Assembly (NCBI GenBank): GCA_949296355.1
Contig: CASFPS010000008.1
Coordinates: 107,302 to 171,301, forward strand
Direction: 5' to 3'
DNA length: 64,000 nt
DNA from: an uncultured bacterium
GTDB lineage: Bacteria; Cyanobacteriota; Vampirovibrionia; Gastranaerophilales; Gastranaerophilaceae
Shown here: piece by piece, positions 8,862 through 16,995 of the stretch
How positions within the stretch are numbered: position 1 is the first letter of the stretch
How the letters are laid out: each line of letters starts with the position of its first letter
Position numbers and translations under genes: made by a program
The notes under the pieces: model-generated
Database searches by the model: none
The model's input: only the letters and a program-made list of their open reading frames with translations
Told to the model about the DNA's origin: nothing

Positions 8862-9836
8862 TTATACAATTTTATTAAAATGGTTATTTTTTAACATTTT
8901 TTTACAGTTTCTGTAAAAAATTCTGCTTATAAGTTTGTTTGCATCATCTCCACAATTTTCTTTTATTGCTTTTTTGATGTTTCTGATATTCTCATCATAA
9001 GCTCCTTCACGTTTTAACGCTTTTTCTCCAAACACTCCGAGCGGTGCATCGGTTCCGAATAATAAGCGCTCTGTCATATCGCCTTTAGATGTGTGCTGTA
9101 ATTTATCAATTGCTTCTATAATGTGAGGTTTAGCAGGATTATCCCAGTCAACCCACGCCAGATCTGCATATAGTTTTGCATCTCCTTTTTCTATAGCATT
9201 TATAAGTGTGTCTATGGCGGCTTCATTCGCCTTACCGCCTCCCAATCCCATATGTCCTAATATTACCGGAACATTCGGAAATTTTCTTGCAGTTTCGTAT
9301 ATATATTCAGGATCTGAAACCCCGTTTCTTAACAAGCGACCGTTACTGTCTGATAAAATTTCGCTATGAAAAAGGCAGGGTTTATTATATTTTGCAGCTA
9401 ATTTCATATATGGCAGGTATCTGATATCGTTTGCGGCAAGATTTAAACATGCCGGATGGAATTTCAACCCTCCTATAACGTCAAGATACTTTATCAAAAG
9501 CAATTCTATATTTTCTGCTGCTCCAAAACCCGGCTGACAAACAAGAAAAGGTACAATCTTTTTATTTTTAATTGCAGATTTTATTAAAGAGATATTTCCA
9601 CTTATTTCATCCTTTAGCGGCTTATTGTTTCTGCCGCTTTTTATACAATCAAGGTTAGAAATTATAATTCTGTCAACGTAGTCTCTTCCGCCATTAAATT
9701 TTTTATTGAAAATTTTCAACACCTCGTTGCAAGGAAATTTATCAAAATTCCATTGTCCGCAGTGCACATGTGAATCAATAATTTTTCCTCTAAAAACAGG
9801 TACAGCGTTGATGTTTTGTATATTATTTACAAGCAT
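8862..9836 (-). CDS. metal-dependent amidohydrolase (TIM-barrel) family protein
   Basis: Protein of 324 residues with the pattern of the amidohydrolase-2 family: DSHVHCGQW near residue 21, KFHPACLN, a CLFHSE histidine, VILGHMGLGG and the late aspartate in LLFGTDAPLG. These supply the metal-binding histidines and catalytic aspartate of a TIM-barrel hydrolase or decarboxylase; the substrate is not predictable. The N-terminus carries an extra 18 or so residues with PVFRGK before the barrel. No signal peptide. It is monocistronic. Confidence 0.8.
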   Translation of the reverse strand: MLVNNIQNINAVPVFRGKIIDSHVHCGQWNFDKFPCNEVLKIFNKKFNGGRDYVDRIIISNLDCIKSGRNNKPLKDEISGNISLIKSAIKNKKIVPFLVCQPGFGAAENIELLLIKYLDVIGGLKFHPACLNLAANDIRYLPYMKLAAKYNKPCLFHSEILSDSNGRLLRNGVSDPEYIYETARKFPNVPVILGHMGLGGGKANEAAIDTLINAIEKGDAKLYADLAWVDWDNPAKPHIIEAIDKLQHTSKGDMTERLLFGTDAPLGVFGEKALKREGAYDENIRNIKKAIKENCGDDANKLISRIFYRNCKKMLKNNHFNKIV

Positions 9837-9982
9837 AATAAATTAACCCGTTCTAATAATTTGAATAATATTTTAAGTCACGTAAAAATATTAATTGTCT
9901 TTTTAAAAAAAATATCTTTACATTTCGTTACAAAAAAGGCAATAATATCTTATTTATATACTTTATATATTTAAGGACTATT

Positions 9983-10762
9983 ATGACAGTATACGATAAC
10001 TTTGCAAAACTGAATACAGATTATCTGACCGTACAGACAAACTGGTTTTCCGGGTTCACGTCATTTATGCCGGCAAATTTTACTTTTCAAATGCCGACGT
10101 TATTTAACTGGAATTTTCCGCCGCTGCCGTCTTTTGACTTAAGCTCGCTGGATTTTTCAAAAATATTCCCGACAAACTGGGAGGCACAAAGTATTAATTA
10201 TAATTTTAATAATAATTTTGGCAATGTTTTCAGCGGTTATAATTTCAGCACTCCGGAAATTGGCGACACATTTACTTCTACAAGGCGCAAAAGCAGTACT
10301 TCTCTGCAATTAAATCTTGCTGATAATGCAAAAAGCTATCTGGGCAGAGTTAACTCCGACACTGAAGGAAACAGATTGTTTTCAAACGGAGTGAACCAGC
10401 CATGGTGCGCGGACTTTGTTTCGCACGTTACAAAAGAAACCTTTGGAAGCAAGCTTCCTTCTTCATTCCAAAACTTTTCATCGGTAAGCAGCCTACGGCA
10501 ATGGGGCAGAAATAACGGCTGCTACAGCGAGGTTCCGACAAGCGGTAAAGCTGACTTTATTGCACAAAATGTCAAAGTCGGAGACATTATGATTGAAAAA
10601 GACGGTGGAAAATCACATACCGGCATTGTTACGAAGGTAAACTCCGACGGTTCATTTGAAACAGTAGAAGGAAACTGCGGAAACAAAGTTGCAACTCAGC
10701 ATTATACGGCAGACAGCCCGACATTAAGCGGATTTATCTCGCTTGACAGATACACCGCCTAA
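9983..10762 (+). CDS. CHAP-domain amidase/peptidase with unusual N-terminus
   Basis: Protein of 259 residues. The C-terminal half (about 105-255) is a CHAP cysteine amidase domain: the nucleophile lies in QPWCADFVSHV, the histidine in KSHTGIV, and an acidic/Asn position in VEGNCGN. Such domains cut peptidoglycan peptides. The N-terminal 90 residues have no Sec signal but repeat phenylalanine, proline, asparagine and serine (FTFQMPTLFNWNFPPLPSF), a low-complexity segment. If the enzyme reaches the cell wall it must use another route, for example flagellar-type export, or act on lysis. A weak AAGGAC site precedes the start. The stop overlaps the convergent porin gene by 4 bases. Confidence 0.82.
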   Translation: MTVYDNFAKLNTDYLTVQTNWFSGFTSFMPANFTFQMPTLFNWNFPPLPSFDLSSLDFSKIFPTNWEAQSINYNFNNNFGNVFSGYNFSTPEIGDTFTSTRRKSSTSLQLNLADNAKSYLGRVNSDTEGNRLFSNGVNQPWCADFVSHVTKETFGSKLPSSFQNFSSVSSLRQWGRNNGCYSEVPTSGKADFIAQNVKVGDIMIEKDGGKSHTGIVTKVNSDGSFETVEGNCGNKVATQHYTADSPTLSGFISLDRYTA

Positions 10763-11916
10763 AGTATAACCTGAGTTCCGAGTATTATTCTATGAGAGTC
10801 TTCAAATAAATCGTTCTGACAAAAAACATAGTTTAACATTAGTTTTAGCGCCTGCCCTTTTATAAAATAATTTATGCCGGCAGAGTATTCGCGTCTTATA
10901 TCATCCTGAAAGTTTTTATCCGGCGTATACTGATCATATCTGGCAAGGAGCTGCAGCTTTGGAGTAATTTTATACCCGACAGTTGAATAAAACCCCTCTG
11001 CTTTGTTTGTAGAAATTGTTCTTGCGCCGTTATAACCGTCAGCGTAAGCGTATTCAAAATTTGCCATAAAGTTTTTATACTCATACCCGGCGTACAAACC
11101 TGAAACAGTATAGCTTGTATTGTTTTCTCCCGTTGTAACACCGCCTCCGAGATTTAATTTACCCCACTTTCCGTTTGTTTTACCAAGAGGTTTCAAAGTA
11201 AGCCAGCCGGAGAATTCAGTTCCCGGGAAAAAACTTCTGAAATAGGTGTCCGAACTATATCCGCCGATATCATACTCAAGCAGGTCGTAGTTCCCTTTCA
11301 CCCTCAAGCCGAGTTTGCGGGTGTTGCCAAAATTTCTTGAAATTTGCGCTCTGGCTACAAAAGGAATAATTGTATCAGATCTTGAACCTTCATAACCGGT
11401 GGGCGTTCTTGTGTTCCCCAGAATAATAGTATGATGCGGTATAGAAGCGTTTGCGACATAAATATCAATCGGCAGCGCCTGCATAAAAGAATAACCGTCC
11501 TGACGGTCAAACCTGAATCTTGCTTCGTAGAAATTCTGTCCGCCCCTGAATTTCCCGTTTATACCGGCTTGAATTGCACTAAAATCATATAAAGTATCTC
11601 CGCCTTCCGAAACATCAATATCTGCAGCTCCTCTATAGTAGCCAAACAGGTGCATTGTCTCAAATATACCTGTCTCAAACTTTTTTGTTAAAATTCCGTC
11701 CAAAAGATACGCGGAACTATCCGTATTTTTAACCTCTTTTGCTTTGATATCCTGAATTCTCTCGTATAAAGTATATTCACCGTCTTCTTCAAACACTTTA
11801 TTGACATTCTGAGAAGGCGTTGCATTATCGTCAACTTCCAAAAGAACTTCTTCTATTGCACAGCAGGAAGATTGAAAAAATAACAGGAAGCTAAAAAGGT
11901 AAAGTAAAAATCTCAT
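10759..11916 (-). CDS. porin-like outer-membrane beta-barrel protein
   Basis: Protein of 385 residues. A signal peptide (MRFLLYLFSFLLFFQSSCCA) is followed by an acidic periplasmic segment of about 50 residues, then alternating amphipathic strands rich in tyrosine, glycine and phenylalanine (for example ETMHLFGYYRG, QNFYEARFRFDRQDGY, KLGLRVKGNYDLLEYDIGGY). This is the pattern of a 14-16-stranded porin that passes small solutes across the outer membrane. The C-terminus is GTQVIL rather than ending in phenylalanine. A substrate cannot be named. It supports a Gram-negative envelope for the host. Confidence 0.75.
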   Translation of the reverse strand: MRFLLYLFSFLLFFQSSCCAIEEVLLEVDDNATPSQNVNKVFEEDGEYTLYERIQDIKAKEVKNTDSSAYLLDGILTKKFETGIFETMHLFGYYRGAADIDVSEGGDTLYDFSAIQAGINGKFRGGQNFYEARFRFDRQDGYSFMQALPIDIYVANASIPHHTIILGNTRTPTGYEGSRSDTIIPFVARAQISRNFGNTRKLGLRVKGNYDLLEYDIGGYSSDTYFRSFFPGTEFSGWLTLKPLGKTNGKWGKLNLGGGVTTGENNTSYTVSGLYAGYEYKNFMANFEYAYADGYNGARTISTNKAEGFYSTVGYKITPKLQLLARYDQYTPDKNFQDDIRREYSAGINYFIKGQALKLMLNYVFCQNDLFEDSHRIILGTQVIL

Positions 11917-12096
11917 TTGTTGATTGTACCATATTTGTATGATTTATTGAAGAGCAGCTACATCAAATATACGAATTTTGTATTTCGGGTTTATTAAAAA
12001 TTGTAAAAATACTATATAATGATATTGTGGAGAATTGACTTTTTACAATATCCCGTTAAAACAAGTACAGAATCAACATAAATAGGAGATACCGCT

Positions 12097-13815
12097 ATGG
12101 GTATGGCAGCTTCGCAAGCCAGATATCTGGCTCTTGTTGCAAGAAAATCAAATTGTGAATATGAAGGACAGCAGATAAATCAGGCAAGAATGGTTCTGTC
12201 AAACCAATCTGCGAATTTGTTTACCCAGATGCTCGGTCTGCAGGTTCCTATCCCACCAAGTACGCAGGATTACACAAAACAACAGTATTCCTTCTCTGAC
12301 GGTATTAATGATTTTACAATCGACAGCTGGCAGCAGCTTGCGACACCGGAAGAAGATTATAACTATGTAGTTACTTACCACTATTATGAAGATGTCTACA
12401 CGGGTTCAGAAAAGAAAAGAAATGACCCGAAGGTTCAGTTTGCAAGCGGGGAAAGTGCAAGCGTTGACCAGATTGAGACTGCCTTAAGGCTTATTACAAG
12501 TACGAAACAGGAATACGAAGAGGCAAAAGCCGCAACCAAAGCAAAACAGGATGAAGCAGCTGCATTATCAAATTATGCAGATACTGACTCTTTTACCGGA
12601 GTTTCAGGAAGCGAATATGATACAGAAAATGATGTTTACAATGTAACACAAACAATTGTAGAACATACTGCAGACGGAGATCCTATCTATACTGATGCCG
12701 GCGGAACACAATACTACCTGCGCGATGGCAAATATTATAGTGTTGCAGACTCTTCTGAATATACCGGCGCTGTCGGAGACTTAACGCTTTCCACCACAAC
12801 AGAAGGTCCTACAGCATTCACCGGATACGGAAAACTTGATTCAGCAACGCAGGAGATAGTAAAAAATGCTATCGATAAACTTGTTGCCGAAGGCGCTCTT
12901 GATGATTCAATACAGGCAGACTATGCAAGCGTATATTATGATACCGCGAGCGGTGCAATTGCCTTCCGTGGTGATTTAAGAAATTTATACGGAGGCTCCT
13001 CTGGCGGAACACAAACCGTTTTACCGGTTTACAACACACAAGGCGCCAACACTATTACAACAATAGCAGAACAATATGATGCACAAATTTCTGCATTGCA
13101 AGCCGTAGAGTTTCAGGCATTGCAAACCTATCAGGAAGCAGAAAAAGCTTATGAAGGTTTAATGAGACCGACATACGTTGGAAACTGCGAGTTAACTCTG
13201 CTTACGGATTTGACGGAAGATCAAAAAGCTGAATTAAAACAAATTGTAACAGATATGAAAGATCAGAATATAGATGCTGCAATCATTGATTGTTTTAATT
13301 CTAATGACGAGTACGTAGGCGGCGTTTATCAATTTACAATGAACGGCGTTACATATTACACAACTTTTGAAGATTTAAACCGTTCTTATCAAAGCGGTAC
13401 AGGCATAAATCATATTGACAGTCAGGATAAACTTTCATATTACAATGCTTCCTATGTTTCCACTAAAAAAGAAACAACAGAAAAAGCATTACTGGAAACC
13501 GACGGAAATGGCAGATTCACCTCTGTAAGGTTTGAGAATGACTCTGTAAAATATGAACTTAACGTTGAAACAATAACAGATGATGAAGCATACAAAGATG
13601 CCATGAACCAGTACAATTATGAAAATGCCTTATACGACAAAATGGTTCAGGATATAAACGCTAAAACATCTTTAATACAGCAGGAAGATCAGATGCTGGA
13701 ACTCAGGCTTAAACAATTAGATACGGAACAAAATGCCCTTTCTACTGAAATTGATGCTGTATCTAAGGTTGTTAAAGATAATATTGAAGACTCCTTCAAG
13801 ACCTTCGGCGGCTAG
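12097..13815 (+). CDS. large protein of unknown function with GMAASQAR N-terminus
   Basis: Protein of 572 residues opening with MGMAASQARYLALVARKSN and then EYEGQQINQARMVLSNQSANL, an N-terminus I associate with proteins of gut Gastranaerophilales and Elusimicrobia but cannot assign a function. No signal peptide or membrane helix is visible. Coiled-coil-like stretches flank a central variable part: residues about 125-155 and 325-350, and a strongly heptad-like C-terminus from about 505. That arrangement resembles flagellar rod, hook or filament proteins, and export by the flagellar type III machine is a reasonable guess. ATAGGAGAT lies before the start and TATAAT at 12015-12020. The next gene follows after 92 bases. 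Confidence 0.7.
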   Translation: MGMAASQARYLALVARKSNCEYEGQQINQARMVLSNQSANLFTQMLGLQVPIPPSTQDYTKQQYSFSDGINDFTIDSWQQLATPEEDYNYVVTYHYYEDVYTGSEKKRNDPKVQFASGESASVDQIETALRLITSTKQEYEEAKAATKAKQDEAAALSNYADTDSFTGVSGSEYDTENDVYNVTQTIVEHTADGDPIYTDAGGTQYYLRDGKYYSVADSSEYTGAVGDLTLSTTTEGPTAFTGYGKLDSATQEIVKNAIDKLVAEGALDDSIQADYASVYYDTASGAIAFRGDLRNLYGGSSGGTQTVLPVYNTQGANTITTIAEQYDAQISALQAVEFQALQTYQEAEKAYEGLMRPTYVGNCELTLLTDLTEDQKAELKQIVTDMKDQNIDAAIIDCFNSNDEYVGGVYQFTMNGVTYYTTFEDLNRSYQSGTGINHIDSQDKLSYYNASYVSTKKETTEKALLETDGNGRFTSVRFENDSVKYELNVETITDDEAYKDAMNQYNYENALYDKMVQDINAKTSLIQQEDQMLELRLKQLDTEQNALSTEIDAVSKVVKDNIEDSFKTFGG

Positions 13816-13907
13816 GGCTAAAGGGGTAAAACCCAAAAGAAGTAAATTCCGCCGATTGAAATGGCGGATGTTTCTACCCAAAAGAAACAATAAAACAAGA
13901 GGTTTTT

Positions 13908-14765
13908 ATGTCATACAAAAACGATGGATACTTAGTTATAGCAAACAAATACGGTGCAGCTTCTGCAGATGCAAAAGTAATGCTCTACGAAACCTACGAC
14001 AGGCTGCGTGATTTAACCGTTGCAGGTTCCGGAAGCTCCGGTACCGGTTTTGAAGCCGCTGGCGGATTTTTATACCAGCTTGCGAGTTTGTTTGCTCCGT
14101 CAGCTTTTATGACAACACTGGGCGGTACTACCGCTATGAATATTCCGGGAACTTCTTACTGGACACAATACTCGGGCGGTGCCGGAGGAACAACCGGTAC
14201 ATATTCTTCCTTCGGAGTTAATTCTCTCGGCAATTACTCGGGGTTCCCGAGCGGATATGCTGCAAACTTCGGCTACAGGCAGAGCGGTTACACAACCGGC
14301 GGCGCTTCAGGTATAGGTGATTTATTATCCGGTTTTGGTTCTTCTGACGGCGCGACAACCGGCTACGCTTCAGGAATCGGAAGTATTGCTGATATTGCAA
14401 GTACAGCAGCTTACGGATTAGGAACTGCAAACGGTTACGGAATCGGTGCCGCTAACATATTAATGCCGCTTGCCGGTATCGTATCCGGATGGGGCGGAAT
14501 TATGACCGCTGCAGCCCCTTATTTAGGTGAATTCGGGCTTCCTGCCGTTGTTATGGGTAACTTAATGCAAGGTACAACATCTGCTGCACTTTCAGCTTAT
14601 CAGACAGTTTCAAGTAATGTAATCTCTAATGCTGATACAATTCTTTCACAAAAAGTTGCAAACATTGAAACCGTATGTAAAATGCTTGATACGCAGAGCG
14701 ATGTTGTAAGAAAAATGCTTAAAGATGATATTGAATCCGCAAGCAAAGACATTCAAGACTTATAG
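13908..14765 (+). CDS. glycine/alanine-rich protein of unknown function
   Basis: Protein of 285 residues. An ordinary N-terminal 45 residues (ASADAKVMLYETYDRLRDL) are followed by a long low-complexity region rich in glycine, serine, alanine and tyrosine (about 45-220), then a helical C-terminus (residues about 230-285) with regular hydrophobic spacing. No signal peptide is visible. It follows the 572-residue gene by 92 bases with a CAAGAGG site and is probably cotranscribed. The layout of helical ends around a flexible repeat-like middle suggests a secreted structural or adhesive protein, but this is inference. Confidence 0.7.
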   Translation: MSYKNDGYLVIANKYGAASADAKVMLYETYDRLRDLTVAGSGSSGTGFEAAGGFLYQLASLFAPSAFMTTLGGTTAMNIPGTSYWTQYSGGAGGTTGTYSSFGVNSLGNYSGFPSGYAANFGYRQSGYTTGGASGIGDLLSGFGSSDGATTGYASGIGSIADIASTAAYGLGTANGYGIGAANILMPLAGIVSGWGGIMTAAAPYLGEFGLPAVVMGNLMQGTTSAALSAYQTVSSNVISNADTILSQKVANIETVCKMLDTQSDVVRKMLKDDIESASKDIQDL

Positions 14766-14770
14766 TGCTA

Positions 14771-14960
14771 CGCACGTAGCCTAATAGTCGGGCAGTAATC
14801 GTACAGTTACAAGATAGAATAGAAACACCAAACTGCCCTCAATGGCATAACTACAAGATAGATGCTGACGAATACGCACGTAGCCTAATGGTCGGGCAGT
14901 AACCGTACAATTACAAGATAGAATAGAAACACCAAACTGCCCTCAATGGCATAACTACAA
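14771..14960. repeat. tandem duplication with a 104-bp period
   Basis: The 104-base segment at 14771-14874 is repeated at 14875-14960 for 86 bases with three substitutions. Each copy starts with a small palindrome (TACGCACGTA) and contains GGGCAGT and ACTGCCC, 7-base arms that can pair across about 40 bases. No open frame spans it. It follows the glycine-rich gene directly and could be a structured 3' region or a non-autonomous repeat. Confidence 0.75.
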
Positions 14961-15112
14961 TAAATTTCAACCCAAAATAAAGAGAGAAACAATGCAGGGA
15001 CGCACATTTTTCAGAGTAATGCTGGATATAATTTTGAATAACGCTCTAATAAGAGCTATAGCTTCCTTTGTAAATTTTTGTAACGAATTACGGTATTATA
15101 ACAGAAAAGAGC

Positions 15113-15139
15113 TAAAGTTTTTGAAAAAAATGCCGATAA
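15113..15139 (+). promoter_or_regulatory. sigma-28 (FliA) promoter
   Basis: TAAAGTTT, an 11-base spacer, then GCCGATAA: an exact match to the enterobacterial sigma-28 consensus. Transcription would start near 15147, with a leader of about 174 bases before the gene at 15321. It shares the upstream A/T-rich context seen at the two other sigma-28-like sites in this window. Confidence 0.85.
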
Positions 15140-15320
15140 ATAATATTGTAAAAGAAAATTATTACAAAAAAAGGTTTGTCTTTAACAGTATCACCAGCAA
15201 CAGAACCGGGTCTAAATAATATGTTAACAATTGTAACAAACAATATCAAAAACAGGCAATTATTTAAGTTCACATGTTTTATAATACATGTAGGCTTAGA
15301 TCGTGTAGGAGTAAAAGCTT

Positions 15321-15590
15321 ATGCGTGAAGAACTACAAGCAAGTATAAAACGGCTAGTGAATTTTTTGAATTTTACCAGATCGTTCTTTAAACGGAAAAA
15401 TCCATTTAAGGCACTGGCTGTAAGTTTACTTTCAAGTCTTAAGGATATGCTTACTATCAGGCAAAAGCTAAAGATGGCAAAGTACAGGGTAAACTATCAC
15501 AAACATCAGCTTCATAAAATGGAAAGCTTGATAGCGGAAAGTAATGAACACACATTCCTGAAAGGCAAGAATTTAAACGAAACAAGGTAG
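15321..15590 (+). CDS. small basic protein of unknown function
   Basis: Protein of 89 residues, strongly basic and helical (IKRLVNFLNFTRSFFKRKNP, then RQKLKMAKYRVNYHKHQLHK), without signal peptide. I do not recognise it. AGGAG lies 9-10 bases upstream, and it sits 12 bases before the next gene, so the two are cotranscribed. The consensus sigma-28 promoter at 15113-15139 is the nearest recognisable promoter. Size, charge and context would suit an export chaperone or small structural component of the flagellar system; this is inference. Confidence 0.6.
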   Translation: MREELQASIKRLVNFLNFTRSFFKRKNPFKALAVSLLSSLKDMLTIRQKLKMAKYRVNYHKHQLHKMESLIAESNEHTFLKGKNLNETR

Positions 15591-15602
15591 AAGGAACAGA
15601 TT

Positions 15603-15935
15603 ATGGGATTAATTGCCTCCAGTTTCAGAATGATGTATCTTACAGCGTACAAAATAACGCTGGAAACTAAGATTCAGTGGATAGCTTCTGCAAAAATGGA
15701 GCTTGTTGCATCTTCTGATGAGATTATGGCTCTCGGAAATGATCTGGATCCGGAAAACCCTGCGGTTAAACAATTAGAAGCACGAAGAGACAAGCTTATT
15801 ATTTTAGAGAAAAAACTGGATCTACAAATGCAGGAATACCAGAACAGACTTAAGATGGTTGACGCTGAAATGCAATCTGCCCAAGGGGCTGTTGATGCGG
15901 CAATTCAGCGCTCATTTACCTATAATTTTCAATAA
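15603..15935 (+). CDS. coiled-coil protein of unknown function, flagellar-linked
   Basis: Protein of 110 residues, almost all helical with a heptad pattern between residues 45 and 105 (QLEARRDKLIILEKKLDLQM). Its opening MGLIASSFRMMYLTAYK resembles the GMAASQARYLALVARK opening of the 572-residue protein at 12097, as if both carry a shared N-terminal recognition or polymerisation segment. It follows the basic 89-residue gene by 12 bases with AGAAGGA before the start. It is likely expressed from the sigma-28 promoter upstream and may be exported. Confidence 0.65.
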   Translation: MGLIASSFRMMYLTAYKITLETKIQWIASAKMELVASSDEIMALGNDLDPENPAVKQLEARRDKLIILEKKLDLQMQEYQNRLKMVDAEMQSAQGAVDAAIQRSFTYNFQ

Positions 15936-16014
15936 TTAACTAATTAGCTCCAATGTTTTGTCGGATAATAACAGGCTATTTGCAGACTTTTCCCTCTGCA
16001 AAAGAGATTAATTA

Positions 16015-16863
16015 TCAAAACTTAGCGTATGAACCGATAATTCTCACACTCTGAGCCTGCGGCTCCAGATCGCTTATAAGATTTTTAATTATTTCATCAT
16101 CCTTATGTCCGTCAAAATCAATAAATACAGCTTGTTCTTCCGCGTTATTATTCATCATCTTGGAATTAATCTGGGTGATATTTATATGATACTTAACAAA
16201 CACCTGGACTATATCCAGCAAAGCTCCCTGACGATCGTTTAGGAAAAGCACAATACTTGTTTTATCATGACCGGTCGGACTTGTCGAAGAATCACCTATC
16301 ACAATAAAACGGCGTTTATTATTCTTATCGTCTTCAATATGCTCTCTTAAAACATTCAAGTTATAAATTTCAGCAGTTTTGTGAGTCCCGATTATGGAAT
16401 AGGTTAAATTATAGTTATTCAACAATCTTGCTGCCTCATCCATGCTCTCTGCCACAACAATATTAAGTTGTCTCGGCATTTCATCCCTGACAAAAATCTT
16501 GCTCTTGGCTAGAGCATTCGGATTTGCTATGAGTCCTGTAAGGCTGTAAAACTCGGTTGTTTTGGATAAAATACAATCGTTAACGGGAACAATAGTCTCC
16601 GCCAGAATCTGTATATTCTGATTCTTTGTCATAATAAGATTATCTATTGTCTCTCTTATAATCCCTTTATACGTTGTCTCCACGGGCAATACTGCTATTG
16701 CATTACAATTTTCGTCCACATAATCAATACACTCTTTTATTGAATTCAAAGACCTTTGGTACAAATACAAATCATAAGCCTTAAAAAGTTCATCTTTTGC
16801 AATCTCTGAATATGAGCCGCCCATACCGAGACATATAACTTCATTAAACTCTTCAAACATCAT
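16015..16863 (-). CDS. pheA: prephenate dehydratase
   Basis: Protein of 282 residues: a prephenate dehydratase domain (residues about 8-185; GMGGSYSEIA near the start, AVLPVETTYKGIIRETIDNL, NKRRFIVIGD near 180) followed by an ACT domain (about 200-280; SIVLFLNDRQGALLDIVQVF). It converts prephenate to phenylpyruvate in phenylalanine synthesis, and ACT domains in this enzyme sense phenylalanine. Several usual residues differ: the family's TRF motif reads RRF, and the ESRP motif of the ACT domain reads NSKM, so feedback control may be altered. No chorismate mutase domain is fused. Confidence 0.85.
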   Translation of the reverse strand: MMFEEFNEVICLGMGGSYSEIAKDELFKAYDLYLYQRSLNSIKECIDYVDENCNAIAVLPVETTYKGIIRETIDNLIMTKNQNIQILAETIVPVNDCILSKTTEFYSLTGLIANPNALAKSKIFVRDEMPRQLNIVVAESMDEAARLLNNYNLTYSIIGTHKTAEIYNLNVLREHIEDDKNNKRRFIVIGDSSTSPTGHDKTSIVLFLNDRQGALLDIVQVFVKYHINITQINSKMMNNNAEEQAVFIDFDGHKDDEIIKNLISDLEPQAQSVRIIGSYAKF

Positions 16864-16937
16864 AAACTCCGTTTTTCTTCAATTATATAATAAATGTATT
16901 CTTATGTAAATTTTTGTAAAATTTTCTTCAAAAACTC

Positions 16938-16965
16938 TAAAGTTTTGTCAGTCTTGTGCCGATAT
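16938..16965 (+). promoter_or_regulatory. sigma-28-like promoter
   Basis: TAAAGTTT, a 12-base spacer, then GCCGATAT: one mismatch and one extra spacer base relative to the consensus. It is placed so that transcription starts about 24 bases before the ATG at 16996. Confidence 0.75.
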
Positions 16966-16995
16966 ATTATGATATAAAACATATAAGGAGAAATT

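Noticed and set aside
13733..14011. 92-codon frame across the gap between the 572- and 285-residue genes
   Set aside because: It overlaps both genes out of frame and has a basic, low-quality composition.
14992..15219. 75-codon frame upstream of the basic small protein
   Set aside because: An exact sigma-28 promoter lies inside it, and its 3' part resembles the A/T-rich sequence upstream of the other sigma-28 sites; the start has only a weak ribosome-binding site.
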